A stretch of 64,000 bases of DNA from Promicromonospora soli (GTDB lineage: Bacteria > Actinomycetota > Actinomycetes > Actinomycetales > Cellulomonadaceae), in assembly GCF_014653785.1 (NCBI RefSeq), contig NZ_BNAS01000003.1, positions 72,202 to 136,201 on the forward strand. The letters run 5' to 3'. The notes beneath the pieces are model-generated. The model made no database searches. It worked only from the letters and a program-made list of their open reading frames with translations, and was not told the DNA's origin. The position numbers and the translations under genes are program-made. This document shows positions 25,976-35,349 of the stretch, piece by piece. Numbering within the stretch: the stretch's first letter is position 1; each line of letters starts with the position of its first letter.

Positions 25976-26629
25976 ATGGCTGCAGGGCAGCGCAGCGGCG
26001 CCCCCCAGGGTGCCGCCACCGAGAACAAGGACCGTAACGACCGCCGTGGTGGCGGGCGTCGGGACGACCGTCGCGGGGGGCGCGAGGAAAAGAGCGCCTT
26101 CGTCGAGAAGGTCGTCTCCATCAACCGCGTCGCCAAGGTCGTCAAGGGCGGCCGTCGCTTCAGCTTCACCGCGCTCGTCGTGGTGGGCGATGGTGATGGC
26201 ACCGTCGGCGTCGGCTACGGCAAGGCCAAGGAAGTGCCCGCGGCAATCGCCAAGGGCGTCGAGGAGGCGAAGAAGAACTTCTTCCGCGTCCCTCGCATCC
26301 AGGGCACCATCCCGCACCCCATCCAGGGTGAGGCCGCAGCCGGTGTCGTGTTCCTGCGTCCGGCGTCGCCGGGTACCGGTGTTATCGCCGGTGGTCCGGT
26401 GCGCGCCGTGCTGGAGTGCGCCGGCATCCACGACGTGCTGAGCAAGTCGCTCGGTTCGTCGAACGCGATCAACATCGTGCACGCCACGGTCGCGGCCCTG
26501 AAGGGCCTCGAGGAGCCGGCTGCTGTTGCCGCTCGTCGTGGGCTCCCGCTCGAGGACGTGGCTCCGGCCGCGCTGCTTCGGGCGCAGGCCGCGGGTCGTG
26601 CCGAGTCGGCTGCGAAGGCGGGTGCCTGA
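25976..26629 (+). CDS. rpsE: 30S ribosomal protein S5
   Basis: 217 residues from ATG 25976, preceded by GGAAGAAGAGGA. S5 controls decoding accuracy with S4 and forms part of the mRNA entry site. About 45 residues of Gly/Arg/Asp-rich N-terminal extension precede the conserved [20 protein letters not shown]. The spectinomycin-loop region [20 protein letters not shown] is normal. TGA overlaps the rpmD ATG. Confidence 0.98.
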   Translation: MAAGQRSGAPQGAATENKDRNDRRGGGRRDDRRGGREEKSAFVEKVVSINRVAKVVKGGRRFSFTALVVVGDGDGTVGVGYGKAKEVPAAIAKGVEEAKKNFFRVPRIQGTIPHPIQGEAAAGVVFLRPASPGTGVIAGGPVRAVLECAGIHDVLSKSLGSSNAINIVHATVAALKGLEEPAAVAARRGLPLEDVAPAALLRAQAAGRAESAAKAGA

Positions 26630-26811
26630 TGGCTCGGCTCAAGGTGACTCAGACCAAGTCCGCCATCGGCGGCAAGCAGAACCAGCGTGACACGCTGCGA
26701 ACCCTCGGCCTCAAGCGGATCGGCGACACCGCCGTGAAAGAGGACCGTGCGGAGATTCGTGGCATGGTCAAGACGGTGGCGCACCTCGTCGCCGTTGAGG
26801 AGGTCGAGTGA
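26629..26811 (+). CDS. rpmD: 50S ribosomal protein L30
   Basis: 60 residues from ATG 26629, coupled to rpsE by one-base overlap. A small protein of the 50S subunit, present in actinobacteria but missing in some phyla. Identified from [20 protein letters not shown] and [16 protein letters not shown]. Confidence 0.98.
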   Translation: MARLKVTQTKSAIGGKQNQRDTLRTLGLKRIGDTAVKEDRAEIRGMVKTVAHLVAVEEVE

Positions 26812-26813
26812 TC

Positions 26814-27266
26814 ATGGCGGACAACAAGCCGCTGAAGGTCCACCACCTCCGTCCGGCCCCCGGCGCCAAGACCGCGAAGACCCGTGTGGGTCGCGGTGAA
26901 GGCTCGAAGGGTAAGACGGCAGGCCGTGGTACCAAGGGTTCGAAGGCTCGTTACCAGGTCCCCGCGGGCTTCGAGGGTGGGCAGATGCCTCTGCACATGC
27001 GCCTCCCGAAGCTGCGTGGGTTCAAGAACCCGTTCCGCGTCGAGTTCCAGGTCGTGAACCTGGACAAGCTTTCCGCGCTGTTCCCCGAGGGTGGCTCCGT
27101 CACCGTCGAGGACCTCGTCGCGAAGGGTGCGGTCCGCAAGGGCCAGCCCGTGAAGGTGCTCGGCAACGGCGAGATCACCGTCAAGCTCGAGATCGCGGTC
27201 GACCGCGTCTCGACGTCCGCCAAGGAGAAGATCCTGGCGGCCGGCGGTACGGTCTCGGAGGCCTGA
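26814..27266 (+). CDS. rplO: 50S ribosomal protein L15
   Basis: 150 residues from ATG 26814, about 10 nt after GAGGAGG; GTG 26808 is a less well spaced alternative. L15 binds late in 50S assembly. Signatures include [40 protein letters not shown] and LPKLRGF. Last gene of the spc ribosomal set; a hairpin follows, so secY may have its own promoter. Confidence 0.98.
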   Translation: MADNKPLKVHHLRPAPGAKTAKTRVGRGEGSKGKTAGRGTKGSKARYQVPAGFEGGQMPLHMRLPKLRGFKNPFRVEFQVVNLDKLSALFPEGGSVTVEDLVAKGAVRKGQPVKVLGNGEITVKLEIAVDRVSTSAKEKILAAGGTVSEA

Positions 27267-27276
27267 GACAGCTGGC

Positions 27277-27309
27277 AGGGCCGGCGGCGCGTGATGCGCG
27301 GCCGGCCCT
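27277..27309 (+). terminator. terminator hairpin after rplO
   Basis: AGGGCCGGC (27277-27285) pairs with GCCGGCCCT (27301-27309), with a further GCGC/GCGC pairing inside. No T-run directly behind it. Confidence 0.6.
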
Positions 27310-27368
27310 GTGTGCTCTCTTGAGTATTTTCTGGAGCGCGCGTGGTCCTGGAGACCCCGTGAGCAACG

Positions 27369-27374
27369 TAGAAT
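27369..27374 (+). promoter_or_regulatory. candidate secY -10 box
   Basis: TAGAAT at 27369-27374 lies 106 nt before secY and after the rplO hairpin. No clear -35 at the expected distance. Confidence 0.4.
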
Positions 27375-27480
27375 CCGACACGGTCTGGCCGCACCGTTGT
27401 GGTCCGGCCGACGTTCGACACACGTCGCCGGCGTCCCGCCGACGACACGAGATCCCGCAACGGCGGGCCAGGAGGATAGG

Positions 27481-28776
27481 GTGCTCAGCGCTTTCGGCCG
27501 GGCTTTCCGGACGCCAGACCTGCGGCGCAAGCTGCTGTTCACGATCGCGATCATGGCGATCTTCCGGCTCGGGTCGTTCATCCCGACTCCCGGCGTGGAC
27601 TACACGAACGTGCAGCAATGCATCGCGCAGACGAACAACGACAGCCTGCTAGGGCTGATCAACGTCTTCAGCGGTGGCGCGCTGCTGCAACTTTCGATCT
27701 TTGCCCTCGGGATCATGCCGTACATCACGGCGAGCATCATCGTGCAGCTGCTTCGCGTGGTCATCCCACGCTTCGAGGCGCTGCAGAAGGAAGGCCAGTC
27801 GGGTCAGAGCAAGCTGACCCAGTACACGCGCTACCTCACGATCGCCCTCGCGATCCTGCAGTCCACGACCGTCATCACGACTGCGCGCCAGGGCCTGCTC
27901 TTCCAGAACTGTGGTCTCGACGTCATCGTGGACGACAGCATCCTGACCTCGATCTACATGGTCATCACCATGACCGCCGGTACTGGCCTGGTCATGTGGC
28001 TCGGCGAGCTGATCACCGAGCGCGGCGTCGGCAACGGCATGTCGCTCCTGATCTTCACGTCGATCGCGGCGAGCTTCCCGACGTCGCTCTGGTCGATCGC
28101 GGGTGGCGCCAACGGCGTCGTGAACTTCACGGTCATGATCCTGGTCATCGTGCTGGTGATCGGTCTCGTGGTGTTCGTCGAGCAGTCGCAGCGCCGCATC
28201 CCGGTGCAGTACGCGAAGCGCATGGTCGGCCGCCGCATGTACGGCGGCACCAGCACCTACATCCCGATCAAGATCAACATGTCCGGCGTGATCCCCGTGA
28301 TCTTCGCGGCGTCGATCCTTGCCATCCCGGGCCTGCTCGCGCAGTTCGGCGACCAGAGCTCCGAGTGGGTCATCTGGATCTCGAACAACCTGGTCCAGCA
28401 GTCGTCGCCGCTGTACATCGCGGTCTACACGCTGATGATCATCTTCTTCTGCTTCTTCTACACCTCGATCACGTTCAACCCGGACGAGGTCGCGGACAAC
28501 ATGAAGAAGTACGGCGGCTTCATCCCCGGCATCCGGGCCGGCCGCCCGACGGCGGAGTACCTCGACTTCGTGATCACCCGGATCACCTCCGCCGGTTCCG
28601 TGTACCTCGCGCTGATCGCGCTGATCCCGACGCTGGTGCTCGTCTTCCTGGGCGTCAGCACGTCCCTGCCCTTCGGCGGCGCCTCGATCCTCATCGTGGT
28701 CGGCGTCGGGCTGGACACGGTCAAGCAGATCGACTCACAGCTGCAACAGCGCCACTACGAAGGATTTCTCCGTTGA
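27481..28776 (+). CDS. secY: protein translocase subunit SecY
   Basis: 431 residues from GTG 27481, with a strong AGGAGG about 7 nt upstream. The channel subunit of the Sec translocon with ten membrane helices. Recognised from LLFTIAIMAIFRLGSFIPTP, the plug-region NVFSGGALLQLSIFALGIMP, and the cytoplasmic loop RRIPVQYAKRMVGR. It ends QIDSQLQQRHYEGFLR. Its TGA overlaps the TTG start of adk. Confidence 0.99.
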   Translation: MLSAFGRAFRTPDLRRKLLFTIAIMAIFRLGSFIPTPGVDYTNVQQCIAQTNNDSLLGLINVFSGGALLQLSIFALGIMPYITASIIVQLLRVVIPRFEALQKEGQSGQSKLTQYTRYLTIALAILQSTTVITTARQGLLFQNCGLDVIVDDSILTSIYMVITMTAGTGLVMWLGELITERGVGNGMSLLIFTSIAASFPTSLWSIAGGANGVVNFTVMILVIVLVIGLVVFVEQSQRRIPVQYAKRMVGRRMYGGTSTYIPIKINMSGVIPVIFAASILAIPGLLAQFGDQSSEWVIWISNNLVQQSSPLYIAVYTLMIIFFCFFYTSITFNPDEVADNMKKYGGFIPGIRAGRPTAEYLDFVITRITSAGSVYLALIALIPTLVLVFLGVSTSLPFGGASILIVVGVGLDTVKQIDSQLQQRHYEGFLR

Positions 28777-29414
28777 GCCAGACCCCCACCACCACCTCCC
28801 GCCGCGAGCTGCACGCTCGTCCGGACCAGGAGGGCCAGGTCACGCGTCTGGTCATCATGGGCCCGCAGGGTGCGGGCAAGGGAACGCAGGCGGCCCGCCT
28901 CGCGGAAGTCTTCGGGATCGTCCCGATCTCGACGGGCGACATCTTCCGCGCGAACATCGCGGGGGAGACCGAGCTGGGCAAGCTTGCGCAGGAGTACACG
29001 AACAAGGGTGACCTCGTCCCGGACGAGGTCACCAACGCCATGGTCCGTGACCGTCTCGCGGAGCCCGACGTCAAGGAGGGCTTCATCCTCGACGGGTACC
29101 CGCGCAACTCGGCCCAGGTGGCCGAGCTCGACAGGATCCTCGCCGACCTCGGCTGGGAGCTGGACGGCGTCATCGAGCTGACCGCGGACCGCGCCGAGCT
29201 CCTGACCCGCATCGCGAAGCGCGCCAAGGAGCAGGGGCGGGACGACGACACCGAGGAAGCCATCGCCCGCCGCCTGGACATCTACGCGGAGCAGACCGCC
29301 CCGCTGACGGCCGCGTACGGGGAGCGCAACCTGCTGGTGCAGGTCGACGGGCTCGGCGAGATCGCCGAGGTCACCGACCGCATAGTCGCTTCGCTCGCGA
29401 CCCAGCTGGGCTGA
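28773..29414 (+). CDS. adk: adenylate kinase
   Basis: 213 residues from TTG 28773, which overlaps the secY stop and follows AAGGA by 8 nt. Catalyses ATP + AMP to 2 ADP in the cytoplasm. The P-loop GPQGAGKGT begins at residue 30; NMP-binding ISTGDIFRANI and DGYPRN follow. The LID region is the short, zinc-free form (AKEQGRDDDTEEAIARRL). The first 27 residues are an unusual hydrophilic extension (SQTPTTTSRRELHARP). The first ATG (28857) lies inside the conserved first strand, so the upstream start is needed. Confidence 0.95.
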   Translation: MSQTPTTTSRRELHARPDQEGQVTRLVIMGPQGAGKGTQAARLAEVFGIVPISTGDIFRANIAGETELGKLAQEYTNKGDLVPDEVTNAMVRDRLAEPDVKEGFILDGYPRNSAQVAELDRILADLGWELDGVIELTADRAELLTRIAKRAKEQGRDDDTEEAIARRLDIYAEQTAPLTAAYGERNLLVQVDGLGEIAEVTDRIVASLATQLG

Positions 29415-29417
29415 GTA

Positions 29418-30311
29418 GTGGTCTTCGGCCGGGAGCGGATCGAGTACAAGACGCCGGACCAGGTACGCCTCATGCGGCGCGCCGGACTGGTGGTCGCGGA
29501 CACCCTCGCCGCGGTCCGGGCGGCTGCCCTGCCCGGCCTGACCACCGCCGACCTGGACGCGGTCGCCGCGAAGACCATCAAGGACGCCGGCGCGACGCCG
29601 TCGTTCCTCGGTTACCAGGGCTTCCCGGCGGTCATCTGCACGTCGGTCAACGACGAGGTCATCCACGGCATCCCGGGCAGCCGGGTCCTCGCCACGGGTG
29701 ACCTCGTCTCGATCGACTGCGGCGCGATCATCGAGGGCTGGCACGGCGACTCGGCGATCTCGTTCGTCCTGGGCACCGACGGAGCCCTGGACCACAAGCT
29801 GCCCGACGACGAGCTGGTCGCCGCTGGCGCGGACCTCGCCGACATCGGGCTCGTCCGGGCGACGGAGGCCGCCATGTGGGCCGGTATCGCGGCCCTGGCC
29901 TCAGCCAAGCGGCTGAACGCCGTGGGCGAGGCCGTGGAGGCCGCCGTCGAGATGGCCGGCAAGTTCAGCGGTGCCGAGTACGGCATCGTCGAGGACTACG
30001 TCGGGCACGGCATCGGCAGCGCCATGCACCAGCCGCCGGACGTGCACAACTACCGGACCTCAGGTTCGGGCCCAAAGCTGCGGTCCGGCATGTGCCTCGC
30101 CATCGAGCCCATGATCACCCGCGGCGAGTCCGAGACCAGGGTCCTCGAGGACGACTGGACCGTGGTCACGGTCGACGGATCCCGTGCGGCGCACTGGGAG
30201 CACTCCACGGCGGTCATGGAGGACGGCATCGTCGTGCTCACGGCGGTCGACAGCGGAGCGGAGCGCCTCGGCGTCTTCGGCGTGGAGCCGGTCGCGCTCG
30301 ACCGGGCCTGA
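29418..30311 (+). CDS. map: methionine aminopeptidase, type I
   Basis: 297 residues from GTG 29418, 3 nt after adk. Removes the initiator methionine co-translationally. The two-metal site is complete: Asp100 and Asp111 (IDCGAIIEGWHGD), His197 (VGHGIGSAMH), Glu230 (AIEPMI) and Glu261 (HWEHSTAV). About 30 residues longer than the E. coli enzyme. secY-adk-map is a common actinobacterial arrangement. Confidence 0.97.
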   Translation: MVFGRERIEYKTPDQVRLMRRAGLVVADTLAAVRAAALPGLTTADLDAVAAKTIKDAGATPSFLGYQGFPAVICTSVNDEVIHGIPGSRVLATGDLVSIDCGAIIEGWHGDSAISFVLGTDGALDHKLPDDELVAAGADLADIGLVRATEAAMWAGIAALASAKRLNAVGEAVEAAVEMAGKFSGAEYGIVEDYVGHGIGSAMHQPPDVHNYRTSGSGPKLRSGMCLAIEPMITRGESETRVLEDDWTVVTVDGSRAAHWEHSTAVMEDGIVVLTAVDSGAERLGVFGVEPVALDRA

Positions 30312-30330
30312 GGCCGCGGCCGAGCCGGAA

Positions 30331-30366
30331 CCGGGTGAATCTCGGTCTGGCAACTCTTTCACCCGG
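30331..30366 (+). terminator. possible terminator after map
   Basis: CCGGGTGAA (30331-30339) and TTCACCCGG (30358-30366) form a 9-bp stem with an 18-nt loop, without a T-run. Weak. Confidence 0.4.
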
Positions 30367-30394
30367 GGGTCTATTTAACTCCGGGTCAGTTGGC

Positions 30395-30400
30395 TACGAT
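30395..30400 (+). promoter_or_regulatory. -10 box, probable leaderless start
   Basis: TACGAT ends 6 nt before the GTG at 30407, so transcription would begin at or next to the start codon. Confidence 0.5.
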
Positions 30401-30406
30401 CGCCCC

Positions 30407-30868
30407 GTGACCGACGAAGCCCACTCTCTGCCAGCCGCCGCCGGCTCTCAGCCGTCCGGCGAGGACACCAAGCTCCGTGGGGACACCACCTACGCCACGC
30501 CGGCCCATGCGGTGCCGGGACAGGCACAAGGGCCCTGGTACACGCGGATCCTCCCGACCGCGGGCCGGGGCGTGAGGCGATTCGGGCTCTGGCTCGCCGC
30601 CTGGGGCCGTCGGCTCGCGCCAAGCCCTTTCCTGTGGGTCGGCATCGTGCTCGGGTTCGGCACCTCGCTCCTGGTGTGGGAGTCGGTCCTGCTGCTCGGC
30701 ATCGTGGCCTGGCTGCTCGGTGTATGGCTCTGGGTGGCACGCGGGAACTCGGTGCTGGTCGCGCTCGGCCTCGGCATCGTGCTCGGCTGGTTGCCGATGC
30801 TGTTCTTCTTCGTCAACAGCCTGCCGCACACGATGATCGGTCTCCCCGGGGTCGAGTACGACCTCTGA
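30407..30868 (+). CDS. small membrane protein, unknown function
   Basis: 153 residues from GTG 30407. The first 75 residues are hydrophilic and disordered-looking; Arg-rich RRFGLWLAAWGRR is followed by two or three hydrophobic helices (LWVGIVLGFGTSLLVW, VLLLGIVAWLLGVWLWVA, VLVALGLGIVLGWLPMLFFF). It ends PHTMIGLPGVEYDL. I do not recognise a family. It lies between map and infA and has its own promoter-like box; membrane location is inferred from hydrophobicity only. Confidence 0.75.
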   Translation: MTDEAHSLPAAAGSQPSGEDTKLRGDTTYATPAHAVPGQAQGPWYTRILPTAGRGVRRFGLWLAAWGRRLAPSPFLWVGIVLGFGTSLLVWESVLLLGIVAWLLGVWLWVARGNSVLVALGLGIVLGWLPMLFFFVNSLPHTMIGLPGVEYDL

Positions 30869-30926
30869 GCGGCCCTTTCGTGGTGAGGCTCACGGCCCTG
30901 GGCGTGCGTCGCCGTCGTCCAGCGCT

Positions 30927-30954
30927 TTGAATGCTTTCCGAAGTGACGTAGGCT
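30927..30954 (+). promoter_or_regulatory. infA promoter
   Basis: TTGAAT (30927-30932) and TAGGCT (30949-30954) with a 16-nt spacer. The leader of about 200 nt to infA contains the palindrome CCCCGCACGTGCGGGG (31021-31036). No gene is supported between 30869 and 31164. Confidence 0.6.
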
Positions 30955-31164
30955 AGATCGCTGGGTGTAGTCCGTTCAACGCCTCCAGTTCCTGAAAGGG
31001 TGCCATAGGCGCCTGCCGGTCCCCGCACGTGCGGGGCGCAGGCCGAGGCACACGAGGTAGGCGGCACACGGACGCACACGACATCCACACCCGACTGTTG
31101 GCTTCGCAGGGTTCCTGCGGTGCCGTGGGCGTGGAAGCAGTCACGACGAGAGTTAGCGGAGGAT

Positions 31165-31386
31165 ATGGCAAAGAAGGACGGTGTCATCGAGATCGAGGGC
31201 AGTGTGATCGAGGCTCTGCCGAACGCGATGTTCCGCGTCGAGCTGTCGAACGGTCACAGGGTTCTCGCGCACATCTCGGGCAAGATGCGGCAGCACTACA
31301 TTCGGATCCTCCCTGAGGACCGCGTAGTGGTGGAGCTCAGCCCGTACGACCTGTCCCGCGGCCGGATCGTCTACCGCTACAAGTAG
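31165..31386 (+). CDS. infA: translation initiation factor IF-1
   Basis: 73 residues from ATG 31165 with GCGGAGGA upstream. IF-1 blocks the A site during initiation and acts with IF2 and IF3. A single OB-fold: [39 protein letters not shown] and [15 protein letters not shown]. First gene of the alpha-operon group. Confidence 0.99.
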   Translation: MAKKDGVIEIEGSVIEALPNAMFRVELSNGHRVLAHISGKMRQHYIRILPEDRVVVELSPYDLSRGRIVYRYK

Positions 31387-31513
31387 TCAGTCCCCGATCC
31401 GGGGCTATGTCACTCGCGGCCTGGCCGGAGGTGACGTCGCCGCACGATCGACCACCTACGACACTGCTGCGTGCGTACCCGGGAAACCGGACGTCCGTGG
31501 TGGAGGAAACCCG

Positions 31514-31627
31514 ATGAAGGTCAAGCCGAGCGTCAAGAAGATCTGCGACAAGTGCAAGGTGATTCGCCGGCACGGTCGCGTCATGGTGATCTGCGACAAC
31601 CTGCGCCACAAGCAGCGCCAGGGCTGA
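31514..31627 (+). CDS. rpmJ: 50S ribosomal protein L36 (zinc form)
   Basis: 37 residues ([20 protein letters not shown] and onward to KQRQG). Cys11, Cys14 and Cys27 with a later histidine make the zinc-ribbon form of L36, the smallest 50S protein. Preceded by GGTGGAGG about 9 nt upstream. It sits between infA and rpsM as usual. Confidence 0.97.
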   Translation: MKVKPSVKKICDKCKVIRRHGRVMVICDNLRHKQRQG

Positions 31628-31810
31628 TCACACTCCGGGCATTCGCCCGGGTCGGTGGCTGAGGCCACCACCAGCGCACCACCTCGAACCTCTCCCCGCG
31701 GCCCGCCGCACAGGAGGGGGGAACCCTCGGTCCGGAGGCCGGGGCCCGCGTGAATCGCGGGATGGCGGTGCGGTAGACCTCCGACGAGCAGTACAGGAGC
31801 CGGAAGGCAC

Positions 31811-32185
<375 letters not shown>

Positions 32186-32261
32186 TAGCAGTCCGTGGAG
32201 CGGTCGGCTCACCGAGCTGAGACCGCCCCGGTCCGATCAGACCAGGAGATTTCGAAAACAC

Positions 32262-32666
32262 ATGCCTCCCAAGACTCGCGCCGCCGCCGGCCGCAAGCCG
32301 CGCCGTAAGGACAAGAAGAACGTCCCGCTCGGCCAGGCGCACATCAAGTCCACCTTCAACAACACGATCATCTCGATCACCGACCCGTCCGGTGCCGTGG
32401 TGTCGTGGGCCTCTGCCGGCCACGTCGGCTTCAAGGGCTCGCGTAAGTCCACCCCGTACGCCGCGCAGATGGCAGCCGAGTCGGCCGCTCGCCGCGCGCA
32501 GGAGCACGGCGTCAAGAAGGTCGACGTCTTCGTGAAGGGCCCGGGTTCCGGTCGCGAGACCGCGATCCGTTCGCTCCAGGCGACCGGCCTCGAGGTCGGC
32601 TCGATCCAGGACGTGACGCCCCAGGCTCACAACGGCTGCCGCCCCCCGAAGCGTCGCCGCGTCTGA
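32262..32666 (+). CDS. rpsK: 30S ribosomal protein S11
   Basis: 134 residues from ATG 32262, preceded by CCAGGAGA. S11 forms part of the platform and lines the mRNA exit region. [20 protein letters not shown] and the C-terminus [17 protein letters not shown] are diagnostic. In many bacteria rpsD follows; here the next gene is rpoA. Confidence 0.99.
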   Translation: MPPKTRAAAGRKPRRKDKKNVPLGQAHIKSTFNNTIISITDPSGAVVSWASAGHVGFKGSRKSTPYAAQMAAESAARRAQEHGVKKVDVFVKGPGSGRETAIRSLQATGLEVGSIQDVTPQAHNGCRPPKRRRV

Positions 32667-32678
32667 TGTTTGTTGCGC

Positions 32679-32754
32679 CGCGGTGCGGCCGCGCGGCCCG
32701 AGGGCCGCGGGACCGCACCGCGATCGCGACGTTCGCTCACCGCTCGCGGTGAGC
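32679..32754 (+). other. two strong hairpins between rpsK and rpoA
   Basis: CGCGGTGCGG (32679-32688) pairs with CCGCACCGCG (32713-32722) around an inner GCGGCCC/GGGCCGC stem. A second perfect 8-bp stem (32735-32742 with 32747-32754, loop CTCG) follows. They fill the position where rpsD stands in other genomes; no T-run is present. Confidence 0.7.
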
Positions 32755-32852
32755 ACCTTCGCCTGGACGGTGACAGAGATCCGTCTGGGCCGCGAGAGAT
32801 CGCAAGCCGTGATGCGTCATATAGCGGACGCACACTCGAAAGGACACCCACA

Positions 32853-33869
32853 GTGCTCATCGCACAGCGCCCCACGCTGACCGAAGAGGTCATCTCGGAG
32901 AGCCGTTCCCGCTTCTCCATCGAGCCGCTCGAGCCTGGCTTCGGCTACACGCTCGGCAACTCGATGCGTCGCACCCTGCTGTCGTCCATCCCGGGCGCGG
33001 CCGTCACGTCCATCCGTATCGACAACGTGCTGCACGAGTTCAGCACCGTGTCGGGCGTGAAGGAAGACGTCACCGAGATCATCCTCAACATCAAGAACCT
33101 CGTCGTCTCCTCGGAGAACGACGAGCCCGTCGTGATGTACCTGCGCAAGCAGGGCGCCGGCACCGTGACCGCCGCGGACATCGTTCCGCCGGCGGGAGTC
33201 GAGGTCCACAACCCCGACCTGCACATCGCCACCCTCAACGACAAGGGCAAGCTCGAGATCGAGCTGACCGTCGAGCGGGGTCGTGGGTATGTGTCCGCCG
33301 CGCAGAACAAGCAGTTCGACGCGGAGATCGGGCGCATCCCGGTCGACTCGATCTACTCGCCCGTCCTCAAGGTCACGTACAAGGTCGAGGCCACCCGAGT
33401 CGAGCAGCGCACCGACTTCGACAAGCTCATTGTCGACGTCGAGACCAAGCAGGCGATCACGCCTCGCGACGCGCTCGCATCGGCTGGCAAGACCCTGGTC
33501 GAGCTGTTCGGCCTGGCACGTGAGCTGAACGTCGAGGCCGAGGGCATCGAGATCGGCCCGTCGCCGACGGACACCGCGCTGGCCGCGGACCTGGCGCTGC
33601 CGATCGAGGAGCTCAACCTCACCATCCGTTCGTACAACTGCCTCAAGCGCGAGGGCATCCACCAGGTGGGCGAGCTTGTGGCTCGCAGCGAGGCGGACCT
33701 GCTCGACATCCGCAACTTCGGTGCAAAGTCGATCACCGAGGTCAAGGAGAAGCTGGCCGAGCTCGGCCTCAGCCTCAAGGACTCGCCGCTGGACTTCGAT
33801 CCGGCGAGCGCTTCGTACTTCGATGCTGGCGACTCCGCGGCCTACAGCGGCGACGAGCAGTCGTACTGA
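32853..33869 (+). CDS. rpoA: DNA-directed RNA polymerase subunit alpha
   Basis: 338 residues from GTG 32853 with GAAAGGA upstream. Dimerises to seed polymerase assembly. N-terminal domain: [20 protein letters not shown] and the assembly region to about residue 230. A linker precedes the C-terminal domain ([38 protein letters not shown]) that contacts UP elements and activators. The frame is open upstream to 32670 but that part is the hairpin region. Confidence 0.99.
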   Translation: MLIAQRPTLTEEVISESRSRFSIEPLEPGFGYTLGNSMRRTLLSSIPGAAVTSIRIDNVLHEFSTVSGVKEDVTEIILNIKNLVVSSENDEPVVMYLRKQGAGTVTAADIVPPAGVEVHNPDLHIATLNDKGKLEIELTVERGRGYVSAAQNKQFDAEIGRIPVDSIYSPVLKVTYKVEATRVEQRTDFDKLIVDVETKQAITPRDALASAGKTLVELFGLARELNVEAEGIEIGPSPTDTALAADLALPIEELNLTIRSYNCLKREGIHQVGELVARSEADLLDIRNFGAKSITEVKEKLAELGLSLKDSPLDFDPASASYFDAGDSAAYSGDEQSY

Positions 33870-33925
33870 CGTCCCGCGCCCGGCCCTAGGCCGGGCGCGC
33901 GGAACCACTTCCAAGGAGACAAGTA

Positions 33926-34459
33926 ATGCCTACCCCCACCAAGGGTCCGCGGCTCGGCGGTAGCCCGGCTCACGAGCGCCTGATTCTCGCGAACCTGTCG
34001 ACCTCCCTCTTCGAGCACGGCCGCATCACGACCACCGAGACCAAGGCCAAGCGCCTGCGTCCGCTGGCTGAGCGCCTGATCACGTTCGCGAAGAAGGGCG
34101 ACCTTTCCGCCCGTCGCCGCGTGCTCACCGTCGTGCGTGACAAGGGCGTGGTGCACACGCTCTTCACCGAGATCGCCCCGGCCATGGCCGAGCGCAACGG
34201 TGGCTACACGCGCATCACCAAGATCGGCACCCGCAAGGGCGACAACGCGCCGATGGCGGTCATCGAGCTCGTCACCGAGCCCGTGAGCCCCAAGCAGGCC
34301 GTCGTGAAGGAGGCCACCAAGGCAGCCGAGAAGGCCGCCGACGTGACCGACGCACCGGTCGAGGACGCCGCCGTCGAGGAGACCCCGGCCGAGGACGTCA
34401 AGGACGCCCCGGTCGACGACGCTACCGCGGAGACCACCGAGGAGAAGAAGGAGGCCTGA
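33926..34459 (+). CDS. rplQ: 50S ribosomal protein L17 with acidic C-terminal extension
   Basis: 177 residues. The first 120 match L17 ([40 protein letters not shown]), which borders the tunnel exit. About 55 further residues form an Ala/Glu/Asp/Val repeat-like tail (for example [20 protein letters not shown]) ending EEKKEA. Such extensions occur in Micrococcales L17; the function is not known. Last gene before a terminator. Confidence 0.98.
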   Translation: MPTPTKGPRLGGSPAHERLILANLSTSLFEHGRITTTETKAKRLRPLAERLITFAKKGDLSARRRVLTVVRDKGVVHTLFTEIAPAMAERNGGYTRITKIGTRKGDNAPMAVIELVTEPVSPKQAVVKEATKAAEKAADVTDAPVEDAAVEETPAEDVKDAPVDDATAETTEEKKEA

Positions 34460-34486
34460 GCCTCCCTTCCTTCCCTGCACTGACGC

Positions 34487-34520
34487 CGGGCCGCACCCTC
34501 TCCACGGAGGGTGCGGCCCG
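34487..34520. terminator. terminator after rplQ, between convergent genes
   Basis: A perfect 14-bp GC stem (34487-34500 with 34507-34520, 6-nt loop). It lies between rplQ and the convergent ROK gene and could serve both. Confidence 0.75.
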
Positions 34521-34543
34521 CTGTCATGTTCGACGGATCCCGG

Positions 34544-35302
34544 CTACGCGAGGGGGAGGTCCCAGGCTCGGGCGCCGCCTACCAGTGCTGCCGAGTTCGG
34601 GACTATCACGACGTCGTCGCCGAGGCGGGCGAGGGCCGACGGCGTGATGCACCGCGAGTTGCCGCCCCCGATGTAGAGCCGGTCCCAGTGGAAGACGGGC
34701 CGCAGCCCGTCGACGACGGAGACCACCCGCCGTGACCACAGCCCGTCCCCGAGCCGACGCCGTTCCGGCTCGCCGATGTACTGGTCGTACGTGAGGCTGC
34801 GGCGCACCGGGGCATGTGACCACTCCAGGTGCGGCGCGATGCGCCCGCCGTGGAACATCGCCGTCCCGAGGCCGGTGCCGAGCGTGATGACGAGCTCGAG
34901 GCCCGACGCCGCGACGACGCCCGCGCCGTGCACCTCGGCGTCGTTCAGGACGAGGGCGGGCAGCCCGAGGCGAGCGGAGACCGCCGCCTGCATGTCGAAG
35001 CTGCGCCATGCGTCGGCGAGTGCGGGGACCACGCGTGAGCGTGGCCCCGACCTGGTGATGTAGTGCGGCGTGTGCACCACGACGCCGCTGCGGATCATGC
35101 CGGGCATTCCGACGGTGGCGCGCGCCGCCGCCGGCAGGTCGGTGGCGATCTTCGCGATCGTGTCGACGAGCAGCTCGGGCGGCAGCGGGTAGGGCGTCGG
35201 CACTCGGACGGGTGCCGCGTGTGCGGTCCCGGACGCGTCGAGTACAGCTGCCTTGATCCCGCCGCCGCCACAGTCGACCGCCAGCGTGAGGGTGTCTGCC
35301 AT
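34544..35302 (-). CDS. ROK-family protein (possible sugar or polyphosphate kinase)
   Basis: 252 residues. The N-terminus LTLAVDCGGGGIKAAVLDA is the phosphate-1 ATP-binding motif of the ASKHA fold, and VVAASGLELVITLGTGLGTA carries the phosphate-2 motif; NDAEVHGAG gives the catalytic aspartate. It resembles ROK glucokinases and polyphosphate glucokinases, but the zinc-binding cysteines of ROK repressors and an HTH are absent. The substrate is unknown. ATG 35302 follows a TACAGT box by 6 nt on the minus strand. Divergent from truA. Confidence 0.8.
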   Translation of the reverse strand: MADTLTLAVDCGGGGIKAAVLDASGTAHAAPVRVPTPYPLPPELLVDTIAKIATDLPAAARATVGMPGMIRSGVVVHTPHYITRSGPRSRVVPALADAWRSFDMQAAVSARLGLPALVLNDAEVHGAGVVAASGLELVITLGTGLGTAMFHGGRIAPHLEWSHAPVRRSLTYDQYIGEPERRRLGDGLWSRRVVSVVDGLRPVFHWDRLYIGGGNSRCITPSALARLGDDVVIVPNSAALVGGARAWDLPLA

Positions 35303-35308
35303 GAAGTC

Positions 35309-35314
35309 ACTGTA
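35309..35314 (-). promoter_or_regulatory. -10 box of the ROK gene, probable leaderless start
   Basis: TACAGT on the minus strand ends 6 nt before the ATG, so the mRNA would start at the initiation codon. Confidence 0.5.
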
Positions 35315-35349
35315 CGAACCCCGGCGGGGGTATCGGGGAAGATGGCTGC

